A stretch of 64,000 nucleotides of DNA from Pseudomonas sp. NFR16 (GCF_900108875.1 NZ_FNYJ01000001.1:1-64000), one strand, 5' to 3'. Counted from the stretch's first letter, positions 52,577 to 62,095 are shown. The notes: a model not told the origin generated them from the sequence alone. A program made the numbers and translations.

Positions 52577-53569
52577 TCAGTTCACGGTCACGACAATACG
52601 GCCAAGGTGCAGGTTCTTCTCAAGCTCACGATGAGCCTCGACCATCTCGTCGAAGGTGAACGTCTTGGCGATGACGGTGTGCAACGCACCGGACTTCAAA
52701 CCCGCGAACACATACTCGGTCGCCTTGCGTTGACGCTCTGGGTCGGTGGTCGTACCAAAGAGGTTGTAGCCGCGAATCACTGGGGTCTTGGCGATCACGG
52801 TCAGCAACGGCAACGGAGTGACGTCCTCGCTCAAGGCTCCGTAGATGAACACGGTACCGCCGACGCGCAAGGCCTGCAGCAGTTTCGGGAAGGTGCTGCC
52901 GCCGACGGGTTCGAACACGATGTCTGCACCACGCCCCTCGGTGATGCGATTGACCGCTTCCACCAGATCTTCCTCATCAGTCACGATCACGTGGCTTGCG
53001 CCTGCCTGCAGCAACTGTTCGCGCTTGGCGCGGGTGCGGGTCAGTGCGACCGCAATACCACCTGCTGCACGCACGACTTGCAAGGTGCCCAAGCCGACTG
53101 AACTGGACGCTGCGGGCACCAACACCACGTCGCCAGCCTTGAGCAGGCCGGTCTCGATCAGTGCGCCATAAGGCGTGATGAACACGTTCCAGATAGCCGT
53201 GGCCTGTTCGAACGACACCGAGTTCGGCAGCTTCACAACAGCATGTGCGGGCGCCAGCACTTCTTCGCCGTACATGCCGTAATCGTTCAATGAAAAGGAA
53301 GGCACTGTGCTGACCCGATCGCCGACTGCGACGTGCTTGACGTCTGCGCCGACCGCCGTGACAACACCGGCTGATTCATAACCCAGGCGGGCAGGAAGGT
53401 TGACTGGCTCGACGTAGCTGCCTTGTCGCCACATGGACTCGGCCCGGTTCAGGCCGATGGCCCGGACCCGGATCAGCACTTCATTCACGGCGGGTGTCGG
53501 CGTTTCGAGGGTCTGATAGCGCAGCACGTGCGGGCTGCCGTATTCGGTGAAATGGATGATGCGAGGCAT
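52577..53569 (-). CDS. Zinc-independent quinone/alkenal reductase (MDR family)
   Basis: A 330-residue medium-chain oxidoreductase without zinc ligands: IRVRAIGLNRAESMWRQGSY, LPARLGYESAGVVTAVGADV, the cofactor loop LVPAASSSVGLGTLQVVRAA and DIVFEPVGGSTFPKLLQALR. It resembles NADPH:quinone oxidoreductase and enoyl reductase enzymes. ATG 53569 is preferred to 53689 because the extra residues overlap the MFS gene and have no ribosome site, while GGAG lies ahead of 53569. Last gene of the Gfo/OYE/MFS operon. Confidence 0.92.
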   Translation of the reverse strand: MPRIIHFTEYGSPHVLRYQTLETPTPAVNEVLIRVRAIGLNRAESMWRQGSYVEPVNLPARLGYESAGVVTAVGADVKHVAVGDRVSTVPSFSLNDYGMYGEEVLAPAHAVVKLPNSVSFEQATAIWNVFITPYGALIETGLLKAGDVVLVPAASSSVGLGTLQVVRAAGGIAVALTRTRAKREQLLQAGASHVIVTDEEDLVEAVNRITEGRGADIVFEPVGGSTFPKLLQALRVGGTVFIYGALSEDVTPLPLLTVIAKTPVIRGYNLFGTTTDPERQRKATEYVFAGLKSGALHTVIAKTFTFDEMVEAHRELEKNLHLGRIVVTVN

Positions 53570-53676
53570 GGAAATCTCCAGGGATGGACAGGGATAGCAA
53601 GCGACGGTCGGTTCAAATTCAGACCAATCGTCAGGGTGCCCTCGAAGCGAGGGCGTTAGCGCGAACTGCGTGCGCC

Positions 53677-54888
53677 TCAGACGGCACACGCCATGGCCGC
53701 ACTGCTCGACACTTTTTGACGGATCAGCAGATGCAGAACCAGACCGGATAATTCACAGGCCGCTGCCACCCAACCCAGTGCGGTCACGTCGAAAAAGCTC
53801 AGGGTCAATGAGCCAAGGGCAGCACCTAGCGAGAAGCCCAGGTACATGAATGAGGCATTGAGGGACAACGCAACAGGCGTTCCTTTGAGACCGGCGATGG
53901 TGATCAGGCCCGCTTGCTGCGCCGGGTAAAACGACCAGTGCGCCACACCCCACACCAGCACGCCTGCCACAACCGGGACCAGCGCCTGATCGGCGGAAAG
54001 TATGTCGACACTCAGGGACAGGATGACGAACGAGGCGATCATCGCCATCAGGCACCAGGGGATGACCCGGCGTGAGCCGAGACGGTCCACCAGCTTGCCG
54101 CCAATTATCACACCGCCCCCGGCGGCAACACCCCAGGCGAAAAAGACATACCCGACTTGAGCTCCGGCCAATGGCGTGGTGTCAGCGATTAACAGCGCCA
54201 GATAGGTGTACACCGTGTACGCGCCGGTTGCCCACAGCGTCGTGACCAGCAGGCTGAGCAGAATGGCCGGGCGGCGGGCGGTGTCGAGTCGCTCTCGCAA
54301 TGATGCTACGGGCAAGCCACGGCCGATGGCGTCAGGCAGCCCTACGATCAGGCCGACGCAGGCCAGCGCGGACAGACCCGCTACCCCGGCGAAGGTCATG
54401 CGCCAGCCGAGATGTTCGCCCACGACCGAACCCAGTGGCACGCCGAACGCAACGGCGAGCGTGATACCGCCGTTTACGATGGCCAGAGCTGTACCACGCC
54501 TGTCCGGACCGACGATCGCCCCAGCCAGCGCGTTCGCGCCCGGAACGAACAGCCCCGCCGTGAATGCCAGCAGCACCCGGGCGAACATCAGCACCCAGTA
54601 ATCGAGAGCAGCGAAAGCAATCACATTTGCCAGTGTGAAGCCGAGCATCGTGAGAATCATAAGAGCGCGGCGAGAGTATCGGCCGGTAAGGGCCGTGAAG
54701 ATCGGTGAGCTGAAGGCGTACGCCAAGGCGAAGACGGTTACCAGTTGCCCGGCAGCGACGAATGTCGTGGCGAAATCGCTGGCGATTTCCGGCAACAACC
54801 CCGCGAGCATGAAACTTTCGGTGCCCACGGCGAAGGTGCCCAGCGCCAGCCAATACAAGGGTACAAGTGAAATCGACGGGTTGTTCAT
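53677..54888 (-). CDS. MFS efflux transporter
   Basis: A 403-residue DHA1 exporter: YWLALGTFAVGTESFMLAGL, LPEIASDFATTFVAAGQLVT, FARVLLAFTAGLFVPGANAL and the motif C-like NGGITLAVAFGVPLGSVVGE. Twelve helices. It lies in an operon with an OYE and a quinone-reductase-like gene, and might export the substrate or product they handle. The C-terminal SSSAAMACAV is non-conserved. Confidence 0.92.
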   Translation of the reverse strand: MNNPSISLVPLYWLALGTFAVGTESFMLAGLLPEIASDFATTFVAAGQLVTVFALAYAFSSPIFTALTGRYSRRALMILTMLGFTLANVIAFAALDYWVLMFARVLLAFTAGLFVPGANALAGAIVGPDRRGTALAIVNGGITLAVAFGVPLGSVVGEHLGWRMTFAGVAGLSALACVGLIVGLPDAIGRGLPVASLRERLDTARRPAILLSLLVTTLWATGAYTVYTYLALLIADTTPLAGAQVGYVFFAWGVAAGGGVIIGGKLVDRLGSRRVIPWCLMAMIASFVILSLSVDILSADQALVPVVAGVLVWGVAHWSFYPAQQAGLITIAGLKGTPVALSLNASFMYLGFSLGAALGSLTLSFFDVTALGWVAAACELSGLVLHLLIRQKVSSSAAMACAV

Positions 54889-54930
54889 TGAAGGGATCCT
54901 TCTAACGATCAGGCGCTGGACGAACGGTTG

Positions 54931-56049
54931 TCACCGTCCTCTTTTTTCAGTGCAGTACTCGGGAAAATCGTTGTAGTCCTGCTCGGTGCCGCCCCAGAAC
55001 GCTTCCCGCACGTAAGGGGTCAGCGGCCAGTCGTGGCGCAGGCGTTCGGGCAAGTCCGGGTTGGCGCTGAAATGGCGACCGAAGGCCACCAGGTCAGCTG
55101 CACCGGATTGAAGAATCGCTTCGGCACCTCCGCGATCAAAGCCCCCAGCGGCGATGATCGGGCCGTCGAAAAACGGTCGTAAAAATGCGGCTGCTACAGG
55201 CGGACGGTCGGGTTCGATTTCGTCGGTGCCCTTGATGCGCGGCTCGATCACATGCAGATACGCCAGCCCGTATTCATTAAGTCGGCGTGCGAAGTATTCG
55301 AAGGTGGCTTGCGGATTGCTGTCAGAAATCGAACCCCACTGGCCGCTCGGCGACACGCGCACTCCGACCCGATCCGCACCCCAGACGGACACCAGCGCAT
55401 CGAGCACCTGCAAGGGGAATCGCACGCGGTTTTCGAGGGAGCCGCCGTAGTCGTCGTCGCGTTTGTTCGTACCGTCTTGCAGGAAGGTGTCCAGCAGATA
55501 GCCGTTGGCGTTGTGCAACTCAACGCCATCAAAGCCTGCGTCCAGTGCACGCTGCGCGCTTTGCCGATAACTCTCGATCAGCGCGGGCAACTCGTCGCGT
55601 TCAACGGCGCGATGTGGCGAGGCCGGTACCCAACCGTGGTGGGTAAAAGCATTGGTTTCGAAGGGCACAACCGAGGGCGCAATCGGCGGCTTGCCGCCGC
55701 TCAAGTCGCTATGGGACTGGCGGCCGTCATGGCCGAGTTGCAAAAACACCACGCCACCCTTGGCGTGTACTGCTTCGACAATGGGTTTCCAGGCGTCCCG
55801 GTGGGCGTCGGTGTAGATGCCCGGCGCGCCCAGGTAACCCCGGCTTTCCAGCGAGGGATGCGTCGATTCGACGATCAGCAGGCCACCGTTCGACGCTCGC
55901 TGTTCATAGTAACGCTGCATCATCTGGCTCGGGCTGTCGTCGCGATCTGCGCGTAACCGGGTCATGGGCGCGTGAACCACGCGATGGCTCAGGCGATGAG
56001 GGCCGACAACCGTGTTCGACAACAACTTCAATGGCAATGAATGGGCCAC
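54931..56049 (-). CDS. Alkene reductase, Old Yellow Enzyme
   Basis: A 372-residue FMN reductase, third OYE of the window: LSHRVVHAPMTRLRADRDDS, RYYEQRASNGGLLIVESTHP, LQLGHDGRQSHSDL, the His/Asn pair in VELHNANGYLLDTFLQDGTN, DDYGGSLENRVRFPLQV and IIAAGGFDRGGAEAILQSGA. A Gly-His-Asp replaces the usual Trp/Tyr-His-Ala/Thr before GRQS, a small active-site difference from its paralogues. GTG 56049 has GGAGG seven bases ahead; the 40 upstream residues are rejected as they overlap the preceding gene. Confidence 0.93.
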   Translation of the reverse strand: MAHSLPLKLLSNTVVGPHRLSHRVVHAPMTRLRADRDDSPSQMMQRYYEQRASNGGLLIVESTHPSLESRGYLGAPGIYTDAHRDAWKPIVEAVHAKGGVVFLQLGHDGRQSHSDLSGGKPPIAPSVVPFETNAFTHHGWVPASPHRAVERDELPALIESYRQSAQRALDAGFDGVELHNANGYLLDTFLQDGTNKRDDDYGGSLENRVRFPLQVLDALVSVWGADRVGVRVSPSGQWGSISDSNPQATFEYFARRLNEYGLAYLHVIEPRIKGTDEIEPDRPPVAAAFLRPFFDGPIIAAGGFDRGGAEAILQSGAADLVAFGRHFSANPDLPERLRHDWPLTPYVREAFWGGTEQDYNDFPEYCTEKRGR

Positions 56050-56089
56050 GGGTAAACCTCCAAATTGGATGGATAACAAGCAACGGCGT

Positions 56090-57196
56090 TCAAAGGGCGA
56101 GCAGCGCTCGGCGGCCGGTTTGCGAGGACGCCAGTACGCCATCGAGCAGTTTGTGCATGCGCACGGCATCGTCGAAGGTCGTGGCAGCGTGGGTGCCTTC
56201 GGCGACGTCCTGGGCGTAAACGTGATACAGCTCGGCGAGTTCCAGCACCGAGGACGGCAGGTCCGCCGCGGGCAGACGTGAGTAGCCGGCAGGTACTGGC
56301 AGCACTTCGAGAGGAAGATGATCGCCGTGTGCGCCTACGATCACGTAGTCATCGCCCCGGTCGCCAAACGCCGAGACGTTGGTGATGCGCAGATCGCCTT
56401 CGTGGCCCGTGATGTCGATCTGCACGCCCGAGCCGTTGCGCTTGCCGCCCTCGATGTGAACCGACAGCAGGGCGCCGTCTTCCAGTTGACCCGCCAGCAC
56501 CATTTGATCCGGAGCGCTGCCTTGAAGGCGCTCGCCGGTTTCCTTGATGGTAACGATGTCGAACTGATTGACCATCAGTGCGCTGACATTGACTGGCCAG
56601 CCCATGGCAGTGAACAGCATGTCGAGAAAATGACCGGCGTAGATCGAGATCACGCTGGAGAAGTTTTCCTCCGGCACGGTCCAGCGCAGCGCGTTCGGGC
56701 GCAGGGCCTGGAAGTAATTCATGCTCACGTGAATACGCACCGAACGCACTTTGCCGACGTAGCCTTGCTGCAGAAGATCCTGCAGATATCGGTTGTGGGG
56801 TGCATGGCGGCGCTGCAGGCCGACGATGGTGCGCACACCGGCCTGTTTCGCAAGGCAGGCCAGCTCTTGAGAGACAGCGGTGCTGGTCGTCAGTGGCCAC
56901 TCGCAGTAGACGTTCTTGCCCGCCGCGATGGCGGCTCGAACGGCTTCTTCATGTTGAGGTGCTGTGGTCAACACCACCACAAGATCAACTTCAGGGTGAT
57001 TGACCAGTTCTTCCAGCGATTCGGCCACGTGCGCAATGTTCAGCTGCGCGGCCGCAACTTGCGCACTCTCCAGACGCTGGCTGTAGACGGCGCTGATGTC
57101 GTACTGAGGCAATAGCGAGAGCACGCGAACATGCCCGTGCATGGCCCAGTTGCCAATGCCGACCAGGCCGACGCGGATGGGATTAGGGCTTTGCAT
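56090..57196 (-). CDS. Gfo/Idh/MocA-family oxidoreductase
   Basis: A 368-residue dehydrogenase with an N-terminal Rossmann domain (IRVGLVGIGNWAMHGHVRVL, then VVVLTTAPQHEEAVRAAIAA and GKNVYCEWPLTTSTAVSQEL, whose EWPL replaces the usual EKP) and a C-terminal alpha/beta domain (VSMNYFQALRPNALRWTVPE). Family members act on sugars, inositols or biliverdin-like compounds. The EKP Lys, often catalytic, is Trp here, a difference worth noting. First gene of a four-gene minus-strand operon divergent from a LysR gene. ATG 57196 follows GGAG. Confidence 0.9.
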   Translation of the reverse strand: MQSPNPIRVGLVGIGNWAMHGHVRVLSLLPQYDISAVYSQRLESAQVAAAQLNIAHVAESLEELVNHPEVDLVVVLTTAPQHEEAVRAAIAAGKNVYCEWPLTTSTAVSQELACLAKQAGVRTIVGLQRRHAPHNRYLQDLLQQGYVGKVRSVRIHVSMNYFQALRPNALRWTVPEENFSSVISIYAGHFLDMLFTAMGWPVNVSALMVNQFDIVTIKETGERLQGSAPDQMVLAGQLEDGALLSVHIEGGKRNGSGVQIDITGHEGDLRITNVSAFGDRGDDYVIVGAHGDHLPLEVLPVPAGYSRLPAADLPSSVLELAELYHVYAQDVAEGTHAATTFDDAVRMHKLLDGVLASSQTGRRALLAL

Positions 57197-57504
57197 GGCT
57201 GACTCCGATGATTCAGGGACTGGCATCGAAGTCTAGGGACAGAGGATGGGGTAAAAAACGGGCCGTAGATCCAGACATTCCGGACAAAATGGCGTCAATG
57301 GCTAAAGAGTGTGCTCCTCACAGGATCTGATACGGGCGACCCGGAGCGTGGGTCGATTAAAGCCTTTTCGTCCACTGTGTCTGGAGCGGTGGCCGGTTTA
57401 TCCGGGTACGTCGATGACATACGTTGCGAACCCCCAAAACATCTCGGAGCCCAGGTCAGAATGTTTATCTCACGATCGCCTATTGACGAGTCGAGGGCCC
57501 GGTA
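57197..57504. other. Divergent promoter region Gfo/LysR
   Basis: About 300 bases between the operon start and the LysR start, with no gene. It must contain both promoters and the LysR binding site; no unambiguous T-N11-A box could be picked by eye. Confidence 0.5.
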
Positions 57505-58413
57505 ATGGACCTGTTGTTTGCCATGAAAGTCTTTACTCGCGTCGTGGAGTCCAACAGCTTCACGCGCGCAGCAGACACGCTCCAGATTCCCAAGGCCTCA
57601 GCCACCGTCATCATTCAGCAGCTTGAAGCGCACCTGAAGATCAGGCTCTTGCAGCGCACCACCCGACGCCTGGGGCTCACACCCGACGGCGCGACGTACT
57701 ACGAACGGTGTGTCCGTATTCTGGCCGACATCGAAGACGCGGAGCACACGTTGGTGGCGAACGCCGGCACGCCTCGCGGCACGTTGCGCGTCGACATGCC
57801 GACTTCGCTAGGCAAATTGTTGGTCTTGCCCGACCTGTATGAGTTTCACCAGCGGTATCCCGATATCGAGTTGCTGGCAGGCTTCGGCGACAGGCCGGTG
57901 GATCTTATTCAGGACAGCGTCGATTGCGTGATCCGTGTTGGAGAGCTTCCAACGTCCAACATGGTGGCGCGGCGAATCGGTCTGTATCGGCCCGTCACGG
58001 TTGCAAGCCCCGACTACCTGGCGCGACATGGCATGCCCACGACGGTGGGCGAACTCAAGGCGCACTTTGCCATCAATTATTTCTGGGGACGCCATGGTCG
58101 GTTGATGAATTTCAGTTTCACCGTCGACGGGCAAAGCGTCGAGACCCTGATGCATGGCAATCTTGCCGTCAACGACACGGAAGTATGGATGCAGTCCTGC
58201 CTGAAGGGGTTAGGGATCATCCAGGCCCCGAGGTTCATGGCAGCGCCTTATCTGGCGTCGGGAGAGCTGGTGGAAGTGCTGATCGCTCACGTTCCACCGC
58301 CCATGCCCATATCAGTTGTCTATCCGCAGAACAGACACCTTTCGCCGACCGTCAGGGTGTTCGTCGACTGGATAGCCCAGCTGTTCGAGCACCATCCTTT
58401 GCTGGCTGAATGA
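57505..58413 (+). CDS. LysR-family transcriptional regulator
   Basis: A 302-residue regulator: AMKVFTRVVESNSFTRAADT, LQIPKASATVIIQQLEAHLK, RLLQRTTRRLGLTPDGATYY. The inducer domain has TLRVDMPTSLGKLLVLPDLY and DSVDCVIRVGELPTSNMVAR. ATG 57505 follows GAGGG. Divergent from the Gfo/OYE/MFS/quinone-reductase operon, which it very likely controls. Confidence 0.93.
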   Translation: MDLLFAMKVFTRVVESNSFTRAADTLQIPKASATVIIQQLEAHLKIRLLQRTTRRLGLTPDGATYYERCVRILADIEDAEHTLVANAGTPRGTLRVDMPTSLGKLLVLPDLYEFHQRYPDIELLAGFGDRPVDLIQDSVDCVIRVGELPTSNMVARRIGLYRPVTVASPDYLARHGMPTTVGELKAHFAINYFWGRHGRLMNFSFTVDGQSVETLMHGNLAVNDTEVWMQSCLKGLGIIQAPRFMAAPYLASGELVEVLIAHVPPPMPISVVYPQNRHLSPTVRVFVDWIAQLFEHHPLLAE

Positions 58414-58416
58414 GGC

Positions 58417-58734
58417 TCAGCCCAACTCGATCACATCGCTGATCTGATAAACCGGAGCAGCATTAGTGAAGTTGGCGATATCGTTAGTCAATTCTTCTCC
58501 ATGCAGCGCGATACCCGACCGAAACGTTTCGATCGATTCGCAGTACAGATGACCGATGCAGACGTACAAGGGCGAACTGTCCGGTTCGAACCCCGACAGC
58601 CCCTTGTCGATGCTGTAGGAGAGCAGACAGTTTTCCAGCCGCCGTTTTACCAGCGGCATATGCACGTCGCAGTAATACCGATGGTTGAAATGAACGTCGC
58701 GCCCGACGGGATACATCACACTGATCTTGATCAC
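58417..58734 (-). CDS. EthD-family ferredoxin-like-fold protein
   Basis: A 105-residue protein: ISVMYPVGRDVHFNHRYYCD, then VHMPLVKRRLENCLLSYSID and SPLYVCIGHLYCESIETFRS. The YYxxxHMPL stretch is the EthD signature. Family members form small dimeric barrels, acting as monooxygenases, dehydratases or helper proteins for redox enzymes. It follows the NmrA-like gene by 15 bases on the same strand and ends 3 bases from the opposing LysR gene. Confidence 0.88.
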   Translation of the reverse strand: MIKISVMYPVGRDVHFNHRYYCDVHMPLVKRRLENCLLSYSIDKGLSGFEPDSSPLYVCIGHLYCESIETFRSGIALHGEELTNDIANFTNAAPVYQISDVIELG

Positions 58735-58749
58735 GTCGACATCCTGGCG

Positions 58750-59643
58750 TTAGCGGCTTTTGTAAATGGCAGCGAAGCGCTTGGCGAATGCCTCGATGGA
58801 CGTGCCACCGAACGGCGCTTTCGTTTCGAAGAAGTGGTCGAACAACAGGCCCTTGTCCAGAGTCTCGAACATTTCAACGTAATCGTTGGCCGCACCCTTG
58901 GCAAAGCCGTAGCCGAGCAAGACCTGCCGGAAATCCTCCTTCTCGAACTTTTCCCATTTCAGATCCGGGATGCCGATCTCCTTGCCAATCAGCGAAGCGA
59001 TCTCATCGGTGCCGGTGAGGTCGCTGACGACGTATTGATATACGTGACCCTTGAAGTTTTGGGTTGTCAGTGCAGCGGCAGCGATCCGGGCGATGTCTTG
59101 CGGGTCGACGACCGTAAATCGGCCTTGAGGGATCGCGAACATGTTGCCCATGTGACCGGCTTTCTTGATCAGATCGATGGACAACAGCAGGTTGGTATAG
59201 AAGTAGCCCGTGCGCAGGCTGAGCACGTTCACGTTGTCTCCCGCGCTATTGAGCACGTCCTCCGCCAGCCCCATGCCGCTGATGGGGCCGGCGTCGGAAT
59301 GCCGGTCAGCACCGTAGCTGCTCAGGAACACCACATTCTCCACACCGGTTGCCTGGATGGCCGCCTTGAAGTTGTGCGCATATTCGATGCTTTCCTTCTT
59401 CTGGTCTTGCGAGTTCCACATCGGCGGCAGCATCAGGTAGACGCCATCGGCAGCTGCAAACGTTTCCTTCAAAAACGCCACGTCTTGCATATCGCCTATG
59501 GCGGCGTGAGCGCCCTGTCTGACCAGCGCTGCGACATTATCGGCGTTGCGGCTTATCACGCTCACCTGATGCCCGGCCGCCAGAAGGTATTCGGTCAAGG
59601 GTTTGGAGACATTGCCGGCACTGCCAGTTACGACGAATTTCAT
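58750..59643 (-). CDS. NmrA-like NAD(P)-binding protein
   Basis: A 297-residue atypical SDR: MKFVVTGSAGNVSKPLTEYL, SVISRNADNVAALVRQGAHA, DGVYLMLPPMWNSQDQKKES and NVVFLSSYGADRHSDAGPI. Closest in layout to QorB-like quinone reductases. It starts at ATG 59643 behind AGGGA. In a two-gene unit with the EthD-like gene and divergent from the fourth OYE gene at 59921. No dedicated regulator lies in this unit. Confidence 0.88.
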   Translation of the reverse strand: MKFVVTGSAGNVSKPLTEYLLAAGHQVSVISRNADNVAALVRQGAHAAIGDMQDVAFLKETFAAADGVYLMLPPMWNSQDQKKESIEYAHNFKAAIQATGVENVVFLSSYGADRHSDAGPISGMGLAEDVLNSAGDNVNVLSLRTGYFYTNLLLSIDLIKKAGHMGNMFAIPQGRFTVVDPQDIARIAAAALTTQNFKGHVYQYVVSDLTGTDEIASLIGKEIGIPDLKWEKFEKEDFRQVLLGYGFAKGAANDYVEMFETLDKGLLFDHFFETKAPFGGTSIEAFAKRFAAIYKSR

Positions 59644-59920
59644 ATCGAGTATCCCTGAGTGATGGAAAAATATTTGCCGAGCATTCATTCGAGATCCCGG
59701 CAAAGGTGCGGCGACAATACGAGGCAGATGAATCGGGATAAATCGAGGAGGGCGGCAAACAGAATTCATTCGGGCTGAACAATGCCTGCAAATGGACGCG
59801 GGCAGGGCGGCCAGCGAATAGCAGACAAAAACGCCGAAGTGACCGGACCCGACAGCCGTTTATTGCGAGTCGTGCGTGGATCATTCTGCTGACTATCACC
59901 TTCTGATCGAAGAGGCAGAC

Positions 59921-61033
59921 ATGAACGGTCTTTTTTCAGCGTTAACAGTGCGCGGTCTCACGTTGCCGAACCGCATCGTGGTGTCCCCGATGTGCCAATA
60001 TGTTGCGGTCGATGGCCTTGCCAATTCATGGCATGTCGCCCATCTCACGCAGTTGGCGGTGTCCGGCGCGGGCATGTTGACCATCGAGTCCACAGCCGTT
60101 GAACCCGCAGGGCGGATCACGCCCGGCGACCTGGGACTTTGGAGTGATGACACGGAGGCAGCGCTCGGTAAGGTCATTCAAGCGATCCGGGACAACTCCC
60201 GAATCCCCGTCGCCTTGCAACTGGCCCACGCCGGTCGCAAGGCGTCCAGCTACGAACCTTGGCATGGCGGGCAGTTAATCCCGGTTTCAGAAGGCGGCTG
60301 GGAGACCGTTGCCCCTTCTGCGGTTGCGCAAAAAGAGGGTGAAGCTGCGCCTCAGGCGCTGAGCAAGGCCAGCATTGCCCGCATCCGCGATGCATTTGTC
60401 GCCGCGACGCTTCGTGCCGCTCGCCTGGAAGTGGACGCTCTGGAATTGCACGGGGGCCACGGCTACCTGATTCATCAGTTTCTGTCGCCAATCTCCAACC
60501 GGCGCAACGATGAATACGGTGGCTCGTTGGAGAACCGGATGCGATTTCTCCTGGAAGTCTTCGATGCTGTGCGTGACGCGTGGCCGGATGAGCGTCCGCT
60601 GGGGGTGAAGCTGTCAGCATCCGACTGGATCGAAGGTGGCCTTGACGTCACCGCGACGGTAGCTATCGCCCGTGCGTTGAAAGCCCACGGTGCAGATTGG
60701 GTGGTGTCATCGTCGGGCGGGATATCCCCACAGCAAAAAATAGCGCCTGCTCCCGGTTATCAGGTGCCGTTTGCTGCGCAAGTGAAGCAGCAAACCGGGC
60801 TCATCTCCACAGCCGTGGGCCTGATCACCGACCCACAACAGGCTGATCGGATCATCCGCTCGGGCGATGCGGATCTGGTCGCCGTTGCCCGCGCGATGCT
60901 CAATGACCCGCGTTGGCCATGGCGGGCAGCGGCCGAACTTGGCGCCAGGATCGATGTACCGCCGCAGTACTGGAGAGCCCTGCCGCAAGGGCACGCCGAC
61001 ATTTTCGAAAACCTGGTTTTTGGTGCGCGTTGA
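59921..61033 (+). CDS. YqjM-class ene-reductase (OYE family)
   Basis: A 370-residue FMN enzyme of the thermophilic-like/YqjM class, distinct from the other three OYEs. The class Cys lies in RIVVSPMCQYVAVDGLANSW, followed by AHLTQLAVSGAGMLTIESTA, VALQLAHAGRKASSYEPW, a His/His substrate pair in LELHGGHGYLIHQFLSPISN and NDEYGGSLENRMRFLLEV. FMN phosphate binding is in GDADLVAVARAMLNDPRWPW. It reduces enones and quinones. ATG 59921 has GAGG upstream. It is followed by an SDR gene 34 bases later, probably in one transcript. Confidence 0.95.
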   Translation: MNGLFSALTVRGLTLPNRIVVSPMCQYVAVDGLANSWHVAHLTQLAVSGAGMLTIESTAVEPAGRITPGDLGLWSDDTEAALGKVIQAIRDNSRIPVALQLAHAGRKASSYEPWHGGQLIPVSEGGWETVAPSAVAQKEGEAAPQALSKASIARIRDAFVAATLRAARLEVDALELHGGHGYLIHQFLSPISNRRNDEYGGSLENRMRFLLEVFDAVRDAWPDERPLGVKLSASDWIEGGLDVTATVAIARALKAHGADWVVSSSGGISPQQKIAPAPGYQVPFAAQVKQQTGLISTAVGLITDPQQADRIIRSGDADLVAVARAMLNDPRWPWRAAAELGARIDVPPQYWRALPQGHADIFENLVFGAR

Positions 61034-61067
61034 ACGAGCGCAGACGTCTCACTTCAGGAGAGAGAAG

Positions 61068-61835
61068 GTGAATCACTCAACGAGCGACAATGACGAAACG
61101 CCAGTGGCGCTGATAACCGGCGCACTCGCCGGGATTGGTCGGGCCACGGCGATCGCTTTTGGGCGAGCGGGGTTCAGGGTGGTGATCTCAGGACGCCGCG
61201 AGCAAACCGGGCAAGCGCTGCTTGAGGAATTGCAGGCTCAAGGGGTGCAAGCTTTGTTTCAGCGAGCCGATGTGCGACATGAGCACGAGGTCGAACGCCT
61301 CGTCGACGTGACTATTGCCGAGTTTGGCCGCCTGGATGCTGCTGTGAACAATGCCGGGGTGGACGGTACGTTCGCCCCGATTCTGGAGGTGACGCCAGCC
61401 GGGTATGAGCAGGTCTTTGCGGCCAATGTCCTTGGAACGCTTCTCTCGATGAAGCACGAAATGCGCGTGATGAGAGCGCAGGGTTTTGGCAGCATCATCA
61501 ATCTGTCGTCGAGCATGGGCGTCAAAGGCGCACCCAATGCGTCCCTCTACGCCGGCAGCAAACATGCGGTGGAGGGGATCACCAAGTCGGTCGCTCTGGA
61601 AGCAGCGGCGTTTGGTATTCGAGTCAACGCCGTGGCGCCCGGCCCGGTACAGACCGACATGTTCGACCGGATCACGGCTGATCCGGCAGCTCGAGAGCGC
61701 ATGATCGAGGGCGTGCCCATGAAACGGATCGGCACACCTGAGGAAATCGCCCGGATGATTGTATTCATGGCCTCAGCCGCCGTGCCTTTCATGACGGGTG
61801 AAATCGTGCGAGTGAATGGCGGCAAGACGGCGTGA
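61068..61835 (+). CDS. SDR-family oxidoreductase
   Basis: A 255-residue classical short-chain dehydrogenase: LITGALAGIGRATAIAFGRA, NAG in AAVNNAGVDGTFAPILEVTP, Ser in SIINLSSSMGVKGAPNAS and YxxxK in YAGSKHAVEGITKSVAL. GTG 61068 is the start, with AGGAGAGAGAAG before it. Paired with the YqjM-class reductase; the two could act in succession on an enone (C=C then C=O), which is inference. Confidence 0.93.
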   Translation: MNHSTSDNDETPVALITGALAGIGRATAIAFGRAGFRVVISGRREQTGQALLEELQAQGVQALFQRADVRHEHEVERLVDVTIAEFGRLDAAVNNAGVDGTFAPILEVTPAGYEQVFAANVLGTLLSMKHEMRVMRAQGFGSIINLSSSMGVKGAPNASLYAGSKHAVEGITKSVALEAAAFGIRVNAVAPGPVQTDMFDRITADPAARERMIEGVPMKRIGTPEEIARMIVFMASAAVPFMTGEIVRVNGGKTA

Positions 61836-61867
61836 CGGACGAGGCCAGTTGACGAGGTACGCAACCA

Positions 61868-62095
61868 TTGGCGGATAGAGAGTGGGTCGTATTGGATAGC
61901 ATCGAAAATGACGAGCGCAATCGGTGCGTCGACATCTTCGTCCGCGCCGATGGCTCTTATGGTTTCGAAGAGTTCCGGTTCGACCCCGAAGACGGTGGCT
62001 GGGTGAAAACCCGTTACTACGCCGATCAACGTTATGCTTCTGTGGAGGAGGTCAATCTGGCCGCAGGACAGCGGATCGCTTGGTTCAGGCCATAG
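61868..62095 (+). CDS. Conserved hypothetical protein, 75 residues
   Basis: A small acidic protein starting at TTG 61868: LADREWVVLDSIENDERNRC, VDIFVRADGSYGFEEFRFDP, EDGGWVKTRYYADQRYASVE. The pattern, with a DGSYGFEEFRRDPEDG-like core, is familiar from Pseudomonas small hypotheticals, but no function is known. It begins 32 bases after the SDR gene, perhaps read through from it. The ribosome site is poor. Confidence 0.6.
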   Translation: MADREWVVLDSIENDERNRCVDIFVRADGSYGFEEFRFDPEDGGWVKTRYYADQRYASVEEVNLAAGQRIAWFRP

